A stretch of 64,000 nt of DNA from Myxococcales bacterium (lineage in GTDB: Bacteria > Myxococcota_A > Bradymonadia > Bradymonadales > Bradymonadaceae): positions 1-64,000 of the forward strand of contig SKON01000004.1 of assembly GCA_007120035.1 (NCBI GenBank). The letters are read 5' to 3'. The translations under genes were made by a program, and so were the position numbers. Position 1 is the first letter of the stretch. Each line of letters starts with the position of its first letter. Positions 1 to 8,844 of this stretch are shown in pieces. The notes beneath the pieces are model-generated. The model saw nothing but the letters and a program-made list of their open reading frames with translations. It had not been told where the DNA came from and searched no databases.

Positions 1-165
1 CCGCCCGACCGTTCGCCACACCAAGAACCCGAGCCGAAACAGAAAACCCGTGGCCTTCTCCCCACTTGTGGGGAGGTGCCCGAAGGGCGGAGGGGTCGTC
101 CCGCGCCACCCGACCGTTCGCCATACCGCGAACCCCGACGACACACCGAAGCCCCTGGCCTTGGC
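1..165. repeat. Imperfect direct repeat flanking a palindromic intergenic element
   Basis: Positions 4-57 and 109-162 are imperfect direct copies at an offset of 105 bases with no gaps. Their first 15 bases are identical, and the rest matches at roughly two thirds of positions. Between the copies lie two tight hairpins: CTCCCCA (58-64) pairs with TGGGGAG (69-75), and GCCC (78-81) pairs with GGGC (85-88). The layout resembles small palindromic intergenic repeats seen in other high-G+C proteobacteria. No credible gene lies in bases 1-618. The left end may be cut by the window edge. Confidence 0.5.
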
Positions 166-444
166 CGTCATCCCACTCCATCCCACGGGCCGTGGGGCCT
201 CATGGGAATCCATCCCACGGGAGTGCCGCCGAGGTCCAGAAGCCGCACACCAACAGCGCCATTTCGGGGCGTTTTCGGCCTCCCGAACAACCATGAGCCC
301 CCCTGAAATTCGGTCTGCCTCCCTATCGGGTGGGGCAGGGCACCATTTCGTCTGTAAACCCCTGTAAAAACAGTGGTTTATGTGCCCATTTTGGGGTGGT
401 TTGAAACCGTGGATCATCGCAAGAATACTGGGGGAAATACTTTC

Positions 445-473
445 TTGACGGGATCCATGCCCCACCTTATAGT
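445..473 (+). promoter_or_regulatory. Sigma70-type promoter of the dcw cluster
   Basis: TTGACG at 445-450 and TATAGT at 468-473 are separated by exactly 17 bases. This is close to the vegetative consensus and is the best promoter match upstream of mraZ. Transcription would start near 480 and run through the MraZ-type repeats into mraZ. Confidence 0.7.
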
Positions 474-481
474 GGCCTCAA

Positions 482-526
482 GTGGGATCAATTCCCATCG
501 GGTGGCAAGGGGTGGCAACATTGGGT
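482..526 (+). promoter_or_regulatory. Probable MraZ operator (TGG repeats at 10-base spacing)
   Basis: TGGG at 483-486, TGGC at 503-506, TGGC at 513-516 and TGGG at 522-525 recur at about 10-base steps. The eight bases GGTGGCAA are repeated exactly at 501-508 and 511-518. MraZ proteins are known to bind TGGGN repeats separated by five bases just downstream of their own promoter. Position and spacing fit autoregulation of the dcw cluster by the adjacent mraZ product. That is inference, as two of the boxes end in C. Confidence 0.5.
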
Positions 527-618
527 GCCCCGGGGTCGAACCAAGGATGGTTCGGCGGAGTCAAAATGATGAGACCAGGGACGGTCGTGGTTGGTGTTCT
601 CCAGTGGTGGATGATGAG

Positions 619-1077
619 ATGTTTCGCGGCCAGTACGAGCACACCTTGGACGGGAAGGGGCGGATCAGCGTTCCGGCTCGTTTTCGGGAGGTGCTGGCTG
701 ATCTCGACGCCACCGGGGAGAACGCCGACCGCATCATTCTGACTCGTACCTTCGAGCACTGCCTGGTGGTCTATCCCATGGATAAGTGGCTGAACTTCGA
801 GGAGAAGATTCGGCGACTTCCCCAGTTCAATCCGAACGTGCAGCGGCTCAAGCGGGTCTACGTGGCGGGCGCCGTCGAGGTGTCCATCGACAGCCACGGT
901 CGACTTTTGGTTCCACAGGCGATGCGGGATTACGCCGAGCTCGAGCGGGAGTGCGTATGGGTTGGACAGCTCGAGACGATCGAGTTGTGGTCTCAGGAGA
1001 AGTGGCAGGGCGCTGTGGATCAGGCGTTGGCCGACCCCGAGGAGTTGTCGGCGGCGATGTCGGAGCTCGGGTTGTAA
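619..1077 (+). CDS. mraZ: Transcriptional regulator MraZ
   Basis: This 152-residue protein carries two copies of the AbrB/SpoVT-like swapped-hairpin domain. The conserved cores are DGKGRISVPARF near the N-terminus and DSHGRLLVPQAM in the second half. Length and two-domain layout match MraZ, a DNA-binding regulator of the division and cell wall cluster that also associates with the nucleoid. It is the first gene of the dcw cluster, as in most bacteria, and lies downstream of a strong promoter and TGG repeats it probably binds. The open frame extends further upstream, but only the ATG at 619 gives the normal MraZ N-terminus (MFRGQYEHTLDGKGR). The extra upstream codons lack the local codon bias. 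Confidence 0.95.
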   Translation: MFRGQYEHTLDGKGRISVPARFREVLADLDATGENADRIILTRTFEHCLVVYPMDKWLNFEEKIRRLPQFNPNVQRLKRVYVAGAVEVSIDSHGRLLVPQAMRDYAELERECVWVGQLETIELWSQEKWQGAVDQALADPEELSAAMSELGL

Positions 1078-1263
1078 GGATTGTACGGTTGGAGCTCACG
1101 GAGAGCGCGTCGTCTTCGGGCGGCGAAGACTCAAGGACGAGTCACTCCGGAGAGTCAAGGATGAGACGGCGTCGTGTTCGATGTAGGCGTCGAGCCCAAG
1201 GAAGGGCAGCTCCGGGGCGTTACGCCTCAGAGATGTTGGTTCGAGGTAGCCCCGAGGTCTGTC

Positions 1264-2220
1264 GTGGAGAAGCTCCCACACGCAACTGAATACCACACTC
1301 CGGTGATGGTACACGAAGTCCTCGGGCACCTGGCGGCGACGCCGGGGAAGTGGTTTGTGGACGGAACAGCAGGGGGAGGGGGACACACCGAAGCGCTCTT
1401 GAACGCCACGGCGCCGGACGGAAGAGTGCTGGCTCTGGACCGGGATCCCCGGGCCGTGGAAGAGGTCCGGCGACGCCTGAGCGCCGAGATCGAGAGCGGT
1501 CGCCTGATCGTGGTGGAGGCCAACTACTCCGAGGCCGCCGATGTCTTGCGGCAGCAAGGCTGGGAGAAGGTGGACGGGTTTCTGGTGGACGCCGGGGTGA
1601 GCTCCCACCAACTCGACGAAGCCGACCGAGGCTTCAGCTTCCAGGCCCCGGGCCCCCTGGACATGCGGATGGGACAGAGTGGGACCACAGTGGCCGACTT
1701 GATCGACGAGTCCGGCGAAGAGGAGCTCGCCGCCATTCTTCGGGAAGGAGAGGTCCGCAAGAGCCGCCGGATCGCCCGAAAGATCCTCGAGGTCCGGGCC
1801 GACGGGGAGCTGAACACCACGGAAGATTTGGCCGACGCCGTGGTCGCCGTGGTGGGGAACCCGCCGTGGCAATCGATTCACCCGGCGACGCTGGTGTTTC
1901 AGGCCCTGCGGATCGCCGTAAACCGAGAGCTCGACCACCTGGAGGTGGCCGTGAAGTCGATCCCCGACGTGGTCCGCGACGGCGGCCACGCGGTGTTCAT
2001 CAGCTTTCACTCTCTGGAAGACCGGATCGTCAAACACGGGATGCGGCGCCTGGAAGATCCCTGTGAGTGCCCGAAGAACTTGCCGGAGTGCGTCTGCGGG
2101 AAGCTCCCCGCCGGCAAGGTGATCACCAAACGGCCGGTCTGCGCCGGCCCCGACGAAGTCGATGTAAACCCCCGAGCTCGCAGCGCGAAGCTGCGGGCGT
2201 TCCTGTGCGGTCAGCCGTAG
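1264..2220 (+). CDS. rsmH: 16S rRNA (cytosine1402-N4)-methyltransferase RsmH
   Basis: RsmH (MraW) transfers a methyl group from S-adenosylmethionine to N4 of C1402 in the 16S rRNA decoding site. The SAM-binding loop DGTAGGGGHTEALL begins at residue 33. HTPVMVHEVL precedes it, and VFISFHSLEDRIVK and the C-terminal NPRARSAKLRA are family signatures. With the GTG at 1264 the protein has 318 residues, the usual RsmH length, and a GAGGT lies five bases upstream. An ATG at 1174 would add 30 residues whose codons are much poorer in third-position G/C than the rest of the gene, so it is less likely. The gene is second in the dcw cluster, with ftsL starting 9 bases after its stop. Confidence 0.9.
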   Translation: MEKLPHATEYHTPVMVHEVLGHLAATPGKWFVDGTAGGGGHTEALLNATAPDGRVLALDRDPRAVEEVRRRLSAEIESGRLIVVEANYSEAADVLRQQGWEKVDGFLVDAGVSSHQLDEADRGFSFQAPGPLDMRMGQSGTTVADLIDESGEEELAAILREGEVRKSRRIARKILEVRADGELNTTEDLADAVVAVVGNPPWQSIHPATLVFQALRIAVNRELDHLEVAVKSIPDVVRDGGHAVFISFHSLEDRIVKHGMRRLEDPCECPKNLPECVCGKLPAGKVITKRPVCAGPDEVDVNPRARSAKLRAFLCGQP

Positions 2221-2228
2221 GAGTCGTG

Positions 2229-2579
2229 ATGAGTTGGAAGTGGATGAAGGCGCGTTGGGTTCGGGACTCTTTGATCGTGGGGAAGGTGGTGATGCTCGTG
2301 GCCCTGCCCACGGCGTTGCTCCTGGTTCACGTGTGGAATCAGTACCGGATCACCGACATGGGCTATCAGATCGCTCAGGTCACCGGTGAACACCGGCACT
2401 TGATGGAAGAGAATAAGAAGCTGGCTGTGGAAGCCCAGCTGCAGGGGCGGAGCGACCGGGTCGCCGAGATGGCTCGCGAGCAGTTCGGCCTGGTCCAGAC
2501 CCGGCCGGAGCAAGTGATCACAGTGGAGCTCCCCGCCGAGAGCGTGGAGCCCGCGCAAGGACTGGCCATCGCCCACTGA
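2229..2579 (+). CDS. ftsL: Cell division protein FtsL
   Basis: A 116-residue bitopic membrane protein. A short basic cytoplasmic start (MSWKWMKARW) is followed by one membrane span around residues 16-35 and a periplasmic heptad-rich segment (HRHLMEENKKLAVEAQLQGR). That segment should form the coiled coil with FtsB typical of FtsL. FtsL, FtsB and FtsQ form the subcomplex that activates septal synthesis by FtsW and FtsI. Sequence conservation is low in this family, so the call rests on size, topology and the invariant position between rsmH and ftsI. AGGAG lies five bases before the ATG at 2229. A longer upstream frame overlaps rsmH and reads as an out-of-frame shadow. Confidence 0.88.
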   Translation: MSWKWMKARWVRDSLIVGKVVMLVALPTALLLVHVWNQYRITDMGYQIAQVTGEHRHLMEENKKLAVEAQLQGRSDRVAEMAREQFGLVQTRPEQVITVELPAESVEPAQGLAIAH

Positions 2580-2602
2580 GGGGCGCAACCGGAGGTTAGG
2601 CG

Positions 2603-4675
2603 ATGACCCTGATGGGCGACGACGACGGGCGGTTTTGGTTGAAGGTGAGGATCGGGCTGATCGCCGTGGTCTTCGTCGGCAGCTACTTCGCCGTGGTCGG
2701 CCGGGTCTACTATCTTCAGACCGTGGAAGCCGAGGCTCTGCAAGAGCGGACCGCCGTGCAGCGAGACCGGGAAGTAGTCCGTCAGGCTCGAAGGGGAGAC
2801 ATTCGGGATCGAAACGGCGTGGAGATGGCCGTGTCCGTGGAGGTCTCGAGCATCTTCGTGCGCCCCGGGCTGATCGCCAACCCCGCCCGGGAGGCCCAGC
2901 GCCTGGCCCCCCACTTGAGACAGTCCGCCGAAGAGCTCGAGGAGATCCTCACGTCGGATCGGCGATTCGTGTGGCTGAAGCGGCAGGCCCCGCCGTCGGT
3001 CGCCGAAGCCATCGAGGCGCTGGACATCTACGGGGTGGAGCTGACCACGGAGTACAAGCGGTACTACCCCCTGGGACCTGTGGGCGGACAGCTCGTGGGG
3101 TTCGTGGGGATCGACGGCGACGGGCTCGAGGGGCTGGAGCGCCGTTTTCATCGGGAGCTCGCCGGCGATACCTACAGCATGAGCATCAGCCGGGACGCCC
3201 GGGGGCGACCGATGCTCCTGTCGGATACCCCGGAATTCGGGCAGTTCGAGGGGCATAGCGTCCACCTGACGATCGACGAGAAGATCCAGCGCGTCGCCGA
3301 AGAGGCCCTGATGGAGCAGGTCCTGGAGAACGAGGCCATCGGTGGCTACGCCGTGGTCGTGGACGTGCGCACCGGCGATATCCTGGCCATGGCCAACACC
3401 CCGCGGTTCGACCCGAACCGGCTCAACGACCACACCAGCGGCGACTGGCGACTCCGAGGCGTGACGGACACCATCGAGCCCGGCTCGGTGTTCAAGCCCT
3501 TCCTGGTGGCGGCGGCGCTCAACGAGAACACGACGACCTTAGACCGGGTCTACGACACGAAGAATGGACGGATGCGGGTCGGTGGCTACACCATCGGCGA
3601 TGTGACCCGGCGGCCGGAGATGACGACGGCGGAGATCATCCAGCGGTCGAGCAATATCGGATCTTATAAGATTGCCCGGGAGATGGGGCGGCAGACCTAC
3701 TACGACTACGTGCGGGCCTTCGGGTTCGGGCAGGCCACGGGGATCGACCTTCGCGGGGAGCAGCCCGGCGTGGTGTGGCCACCGGATCGATGGGCGGAGA
3801 TCACGTTTGCCAACGTCGCCTTCGGGCAAGGGCTGACGGCGACGCCGCTCCAACTCGCGATGGCGACGGCGGCGCTTGCGAACGACGGCGTGCTGATGCG
3901 GCCCAGGATCATCGACGAGATTCGGGACCGCCAGGGGCAGACCGTCCACCGGGAGGAGCCCACCATGGTCCGCCGGGTGATTTCCCCTGAGGCCGCTCGC
4001 CAGACCTCCTGGGCCATGAGCCTGGTGACCGTCCCCGGCGGAACCGGGACGGCGGGGGCGCTGGAGCACTTCACGGTGGCGGCGAAGACCGGGACGGCTC
4101 AGAAGGTGAACCCCGAGACCCGGCGGTATGACCCGGACCTGTGGGTGTCCGGGTTCGTCGGGTACGCCCCGGCGGAGCGGCCCGAAGTAGCCATCGTCGT
4201 GTTCATCGACGAGCCCCAGGTGGCCCGTTATGGAGGGGTCGTCGCCGGCCCGGCCTTCGCGAAGATCGCCACCGAGGCCCTGGCCCGGCGCGGGACGCTG
4301 CCCTTGCCGCCAGAAGAGCGATTCCAATTGGGTGATACGCCGCCGAGGGCTGTGGAGGTCGCCGTGGCGCCGCCGGCGCCGGAGCACGTGGTGGTCCTGC
4401 CGACGATGCGGGTGTTCCGAGAGCCCGCGGCCGTCGACGGCACGACGGGGCTGCCAGACTTCCGAAATATGACCCTGAGACAAGCGCTGACCCGGTCCCG
4501 AAACCTGGGGATCGTCCCCCAGACCAACGGGTGGGGTCGGGTGATCGACCAGTCCCCGCCGCCGGGGACCGTGCTCGGCGATAGGGACTCCCTGGTGTTG
4601 ACCCTGGCGCCCCGAACGCAGCATAGTTTCCTCGCCGAGGAGCCCTCGCAGGGAGAAGCGATCGGCGAGGATTGA
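2603..4675 (+). CDS. ftsI: Septal transpeptidase FtsI (PBP3) with C-terminal PASTA domain
   Basis: Class B penicillin-binding protein of 690 residues that cross-links septal peptidoglycan as partner of FtsW. One membrane span lies near residues 14-32, followed by the PBP dimer domain with RGDIRDRNG. The transpeptidase domain has all three catalytic motifs: SVFK with nucleophile Ser295, SSN at 349-351 and KTGT at 495-498. Residues about 615-670 (LPDFRNMTLRQAL to DSLVLTLAP) form a single PASTA domain. This tail is absent from E. coli FtsI but is known in Gram-positive PBPs and some other lineages. Where the tail binds in this organism cannot be read from the sequence. The gene ends three bases before the murE start. 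Confidence 0.95.
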   Translation: MTLMGDDDGRFWLKVRIGLIAVVFVGSYFAVVGRVYYLQTVEAEALQERTAVQRDREVVRQARRGDIRDRNGVEMAVSVEVSSIFVRPGLIANPAREAQRLAPHLRQSAEELEEILTSDRRFVWLKRQAPPSVAEAIEALDIYGVELTTEYKRYYPLGPVGGQLVGFVGIDGDGLEGLERRFHRELAGDTYSMSISRDARGRPMLLSDTPEFGQFEGHSVHLTIDEKIQRVAEEALMEQVLENEAIGGYAVVVDVRTGDILAMANTPRFDPNRLNDHTSGDWRLRGVTDTIEPGSVFKPFLVAAALNENTTTLDRVYDTKNGRMRVGGYTIGDVTRRPEMTTAEIIQRSSNIGSYKIAREMGRQTYYDYVRAFGFGQATGIDLRGEQPGVVWPPDRWAEITFANVAFGQGLTATPLQLAMATAALANDGVLMRPRIIDEIRDRQGQTVHREEPTMVRRVISPEAARQTSWAMSLVTVPGGTGTAGALEHFTVAAKTGTAQKVNPETRRYDPDLWVSGFVGYAPAERPEVAIVVFIDEPQVARYGGVVAGPAFAKIATEALARRGTLPLPPEERFQLGDTPPRAVEVAVAPPAPEHVVVLPTMRVFREPAAVDGTTGLPDFRNMTLRQALTRSRNLGIVPQTNGWGRVIDQSPPPGTVLGDRDSLVLTLAPRTQHSFLAEEPSQGEAIGED

Positions 4676-4678
4676 GCC

Positions 4679-6190
4679 GTGATGGACGTCGCCAAGATCA
4701 TCGATGGGGTGCCGGGAGCCGTGTTACGCCGCGGTGAGCGCGGGGTGCCAATCACGTCGATTACCTACGACTCGAGACAGGTGGGGCCGGGGACACTCTT
4801 CGTGGCGCTCCCGGGGGAGCGCTTTGACGGACATGAGTTCGTCGAGGCCGCGATCGAAGCCGGCGCGGCGGCGGTGCTCGTCGAGGAAGGCCGGGACGGG
4901 CCCTGGGAGGGGACCGTCCTGGAGGTGGGCTCCACCCGAGGCTCGCTGGCAAGGCTGGGGTCCGTCTTCTACCAAGCGCCGTCGTCGGAGCTGAAGGTCC
5001 TGGGCATCACGGGTACGAACGGCAAGACGACCTGCACCTATCTCTTGGAGGCCCTCTTTCAGGCGGCGGGATACACCACGGGCGTGATCGGCACCGTGGA
5101 ATACCGGTGGGCCGACAGACGAGTCGCGGCACCGAATACGACCCCCGACGGCCTGGTCCTGCAGTCTCTGCTCCGGCGAATGGCCGACGACGGGGTGGAG
5201 GTGGTGGTCATGGAGGTGTCGAGCCACGGACTCGCCAGCGGGCGGGTGGACGAGGTGGTCTTCCAGGGGGCGCTCTTTACCAACCTGAGCCAGGACCACC
5301 TCGACTTTCATCGGACCATGGAGGAGTACCGGGACGCCAAGCGGTTGCTCTTCACGAAGTACCTGCCCGCCGCCGGTGAGAGCGCTGTGGCCGTGGTGAA
5401 CGCCGACGACCAGGAGGGCGAAGCCCTGGCGGCACTCATGGAGAGCACCGGTGACGTGCAGGTCGTCACCTACGGATTCTCGAAAGCGTCGGCGGTTCAG
5501 GGCCGATCGCTCCGGTCGGGGGTCGACGGGGTGAGCTTTGAGGTGCGCGCCGGCGAAGAGACCTTCGCTGTGGCGTCGCCCATGCCCGGCGGGTTCAACG
5601 CCGAGAACGTCCTGGGCGTCACGGCGTTAGCGAAGGCGATGGGGGTGCCCGTGGCGACGATTCGACGGGGCCTGGAGGAGTTCTCCGGAGTGCCGGGGCG
5701 CATGGAGCGTGTCGTCGGGCTTGCCGATGGGCCCGTCGATGGTCCTGCGGTCTTCGTGGACTACGCTCACACTCCGGACGCGCTGAAGCGGGCGCTGATG
5801 ACCTTGCGCCCCCTCACGAGGGGGCGCCTTTGGGTGGTCTTCGGGTGTGGCGGTGATCGAGACCGGGGCAAGCGACCGGTGATGGGCGCCGTGGCCGCTG
5901 AACACGCCGACCTAGTTCACCTGACCTCCGACAATCCTCGCCGCGAGGAGCCTTCTGAAATCATTGAAGAAATTGGGGCGGGCATAGACGAGGGCCAGGG
6001 GAAGGTTGTGGTGAACGTGGAGCGGCGGGAGGCCATCGAGCTGGCTGTCACCGGCGCCTCTGGCGATGACGTGGTGTTGATCGCCGGCAAAGGGCACGAG
6101 ACCTATCAGGAGATCCGTGGAGAGCGACGAGATTTCGACGACCGGGAGGTCGCAGCGGCGGCGCTCCGCTCGAGAGGGGCGACGCCATGA
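4679..6190 (+). CDS. murE: UDP-MurNAc-L-Ala-D-Glu:meso-diaminopimelate ligase MurE
   Basis: ATP-dependent Mur ligase of about 503 residues that adds the third amino acid of the stem peptide in the cytoplasm. The P-loop GITGTNGKTT is intact. DNPR at residues 418-421 is the motif that in characterised MurE enzymes selects meso-diaminopimelate rather than lysine, so the wall is probably DAP-type. GTG at 4679 and ATG at 4682 are adjacent possible starts. GAGG at 4667-4670 is spaced better for the GTG, and the choice changes only one residue. The gene overlaps murF by ATGA, which implies translational coupling. Confidence 0.95.
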   Translation: MMDVAKIIDGVPGAVLRRGERGVPITSITYDSRQVGPGTLFVALPGERFDGHEFVEAAIEAGAAAVLVEEGRDGPWEGTVLEVGSTRGSLARLGSVFYQAPSSELKVLGITGTNGKTTCTYLLEALFQAAGYTTGVIGTVEYRWADRRVAAPNTTPDGLVLQSLLRRMADDGVEVVVMEVSSHGLASGRVDEVVFQGALFTNLSQDHLDFHRTMEEYRDAKRLLFTKYLPAAGESAVAVVNADDQEGEALAALMESTGDVQVVTYGFSKASAVQGRSLRSGVDGVSFEVRAGEETFAVASPMPGGFNAENVLGVTALAKAMGVPVATIRRGLEEFSGVPGRMERVVGLADGPVDGPAVFVDYAHTPDALKRALMTLRPLTRGRLWVVFGCGGDRDRGKRPVMGAVAAEHADLVHLTSDNPRREEPSEIIEEIGAGIDEGQGKVVVNVERREAIELAVTGASGDDVVLIAGKGHETYQEIRGERRDFDDREVAAAALRSRGATP

Positions 6191-7620
6191 GTGAGCTGCG
6201 AGTGAGCCGGTGGTCCCCGGGCAAGATCGCCGGGGCGATGGACGCAAGGATCAGCGGGCCCGCGGCGGGATCGCCGCAGATCACGGGGGTGACCACAGAC
6301 ACCCGAGCGCTCCGGCCTGGCGAGCTCTTCGTGGCGCTGAGGGGAGAGCGCTTCGATGGACATCACTTTGTGGAGGCCGCGCTCGACGCCGGGGCCGCGG
6401 CGGTGGTCGTCGACGACCTGTCGAGCTGCCCGCCCGGGACGGCGGCGATCGTCGTGGACGACACGTTACGAGGGCTCGCCGCCCTGGGGCACGCGCTCTT
6501 CGTGGAGGCCGGCCGGGACGGCCTCCACTCCGTGGCCGTGACGGGCTCCAACGGCAAGACCACCGTCAAAGAGCTCTTGAAGGTGCTCTGGGGCACCGGG
6601 GGAGAGGTCTGGGCGACCCCGGGGAACTTGAACAACCACATCGGCGTCCCCCTGACCCTCTGCGGGATTCCCCGAGCGTGCGACCACCTGATCGTCGAGA
6701 TGGGAGCGAACCACGTCGGAGAGATCTCGGAGCTGATCAAGCTGGCACCCGGGGACGAGCGGATCATCACATCCATCGGCAAGGCACACCTCGAGGGGTT
6801 TGGATCCCTGGCGGGGGTCCGGCGAGGGAAGTCGGAGATCTTCGAAGGGGCAGACCGGGAGACAGCGGCGATCGTGCCCGCCGACGAGGCGGCCCTCCTC
6901 CTGGACGAGGAGTTTCCGGGGCGAGTGCTCCGGGTAGGCGCCGGTGGGCCTGCGGAGGTCCAGGTGGGGTGGGGCGGACTCGAGCCCGACGCCCAGGGTC
7001 GGTTGAGCTCCCGGGTGATAGTTGAGGTAGATTCTCGAAAGTGGGCGTTGTCATTGCCCCTCGTGGGGCGGCACAATGCACAGAACCTGGGCGCTGCCCT
7101 GGCGACCTTGATCGCCCGGGACGAGGTGCCCTCGGAAGCCGAACTGAATCAAGCCTTGAGTGGCCTCGATCTGCCCGGTGGCCGCCTGCGAGTGGTGAGA
7201 GCAGGAGAGCTTGAGATCCTCGACGACGCCTACAACGCAAACCCGACGAGTATGCGGGCCTCCTATGAGGCGTTCGCCTCGTGGTGCGATGAGGCGGGCC
7301 TTCCGAGGTTGGCCGTGATCGGAGACATGAAAGAGCTCGGGGACTTCGCCGATGAAGAGCATCGGCAGCTCGCCCGCTGGCTGGCAGGCCAGGCGCTGAC
7401 GAGCATCGCCTTCGTGGGGGAGTTCGGGCCCGTGATGCGCGAGGCCGCCGCCGACATCAACGGCGGCGCGGAGTGCGTGGCGATGTCCGAGGTCGACGAG
7501 ATCTCCCGGTGGTTACAACGCCGGGGAGCCGCACGAGTCTTCTTGAAGGGAAGCCGCGCCAACCGGCTGGAGCGAGTCATCGACGCGCTCCGACCGGAGA
7601 GCCCGGCGCCCCAGCGATAG
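6187..7620 (+). CDS. murF: UDP-MurNAc-tripeptide:D-Ala-D-Ala ligase MurF
   Basis: The 477-residue Mur ligase adds the D-alanyl-D-alanine dipeptide made by Ddl to UDP-MurNAc-tripeptide, giving the pentapeptide precursor. The P-loop VTGSNGKTTVKELL, the GNLNNHIGVPLTL signature typical of MurF, and DDAYNANPTSMRAS are all present. The N-terminal domain (TDTRALRPGELFVALRGERF) resembles that of the preceding MurE, reflecting common ancestry. The start ATG overlaps the murE stop in an ATGA arrangement. mraY begins 9 bases after the TAG stop. Confidence 0.95.
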   Translation: MSELRVSRWSPGKIAGAMDARISGPAAGSPQITGVTTDTRALRPGELFVALRGERFDGHHFVEAALDAGAAAVVVDDLSSCPPGTAAIVVDDTLRGLAALGHALFVEAGRDGLHSVAVTGSNGKTTVKELLKVLWGTGGEVWATPGNLNNHIGVPLTLCGIPRACDHLIVEMGANHVGEISELIKLAPGDERIITSIGKAHLEGFGSLAGVRRGKSEIFEGADRETAAIVPADEAALLLDEEFPGRVLRVGAGGPAEVQVGWGGLEPDAQGRLSSRVIVEVDSRKWALSLPLVGRHNAQNLGAALATLIARDEVPSEAELNQALSGLDLPGGRLRVVRAGELEILDDAYNANPTSMRASYEAFASWCDEAGLPRLAVIGDMKELGDFADEEHRQLARWLAGQALTSIAFVGEFGPVMREAAADINGGAECVAMSEVDEISRWLQRRGAARVFLKGSRANRLERVIDALRPESPAPQR

Positions 7621-7629
7621 GAACCGCCG

Positions 7630-8769
7630 ATGCTTTTCGAACTCTTCTTCTGGCTGAAAGACGACTTCTCGCCGTTCAACGTCTTTCGGTACGTCAGCTT
7701 TCGGGTGGTGGCGGCGATGCTCACGTCGCTGCTGATCAGCTTCTTGCTCTACCCCTGGTTTATCCGAAAGCTCCAGAGTCAGCAGATCGGCCAGGTGATC
7801 CGAGACGACGGCCCGGAGTCCCACTTCTCCAAGGCCGGGACCCCGACGATGGGGGGCGTGCTGATCCTTTTCGCCGTGGTGATCTCCACGCTCTTATGGG
7901 CGGACCTGAAGAACCCCTACGTGGGGGTGGTCCTGGGGGTGACGGTCTGCTTCGCCGTGGTAGGGTTCTTCGATGATTTCATGAAGATCCGGGGCAAGTC
8001 CACGGCGGGGCTGAGCGGAAAGGCTCGACTGGCCCTGGAGTTCGGGATCGTCCTGGTGTTGATGCTCATCTTGTTTCAGAGCGACGCCTTTAGCTACTCC
8101 ACAGACCTCTACTTGCCCTTTGTCAGCACCGACCGGTTCAGCCTGACCCTGCCGCTGTGGGTATACGTGCCCTTTGCGATGATCGTGATCGTGGGGACCG
8201 CCAACGCCGTGAACCTCACCGATGGTCTCGACGGCCTGGCCATCGGGCCCGTGATCGTCGCTGCCGGGACGTTTCTAATCCTGGCCTGGAGCACGGCGAC
8301 GGTGCTCCACTACGAGGAGATCGTGGAGGGGGCGAAGGTGGTCCACCGGTTTGACGTGGCCCAGTACCTGATGATCCCGAAAGTAGAAGGGGTGCAGGAG
8401 TTATCGATCTTCTGCGCCGCCATCGTCGGCGCCGGGGTGGGGTTCCTCTGGTACAACACCTTCCCGGCCCAGGTGTTCATGGGCGATGTGGGGAGCTTGT
8501 CCCTGGGCGGCGCCCTGGGGACCCTGGCGGTGGTCACCAAGCACGAGCTCTTGTCGACGATCATCTTCGGGATCTTCCTGGTGGAGGCCTTAAGCGTGAT
8601 CACCCAGACCTTCAGCTACAAGATGACGGGAAAGCGGGTGTTTAAGATGGCGCCCATCCATCATCACTACGAGATGAAGGGGTGGCCGGAGCCAAAAATT
8701 ATTGTGCGGTTCTGGATTATCGCCATCATGTTAAGTCTGGTGGCGTTGATGAGCTTGAAGCTCAGGTGA
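7630..8769 (+). CDS. mraY: Phospho-MurNAc-pentapeptide transferase MraY
   Basis: Polytopic inner membrane enzyme of 379 residues with about ten hydrophobic spans. It transfers phospho-MurNAc-pentapeptide from UDP to undecaprenyl phosphate, giving lipid I. Family motifs are all visible: the first cytoplasmic loop (HFSKAGTPTMGG), the aspartate pair in GFFDDFMK, NLTDGLDGLA, and the histidine cluster APIHHHYEMKGW. Size and motifs match the enterobacterial enzyme. It follows murF by 9 bases. Unlike the usual order, it is followed by ftsW and not by murD, across a 75-base gap. Confidence 0.96.
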   Translation: MLFELFFWLKDDFSPFNVFRYVSFRVVAAMLTSLLISFLLYPWFIRKLQSQQIGQVIRDDGPESHFSKAGTPTMGGVLILFAVVISTLLWADLKNPYVGVVLGVTVCFAVVGFFDDFMKIRGKSTAGLSGKARLALEFGIVLVLMLILFQSDAFSYSTDLYLPFVSTDRFSLTLPLWVYVPFAMIVIVGTANAVNLTDGLDGLAIGPVIVAAGTFLILAWSTATVLHYEEIVEGAKVVHRFDVAQYLMIPKVEGVQELSIFCAAIVGAGVGFLWYNTFPAQVFMGDVGSLSLGGALGTLAVVTKHELLSTIIFGIFLVEALSVITQTFSYKMTGKRVFKMAPIHHHYEMKGWPEPKIIVRFWIIAIMLSLVALMSLKLR

Positions 8770-8844
8770 TTCTGGGCCACCATGTAGGACGCAACGCCAG
8801 GGCTCCACGGACGGAGCGACGGCGATCACGGCCACGGAGGGCCG

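Noticed and set aside
50-367. Small open frames upstream of mraZ
   Set aside because: They overlap one another in several frames, lack ribosome binding sites and codon bias, and coincide with repeats and promoter sequence.
1174-1263. Extra 30 N-terminal residues of RsmH
   Set aside because: Codon bias drops sharply before 1264, and the protein already has full family length from the GTG at 1264. The longer start is not excluded.
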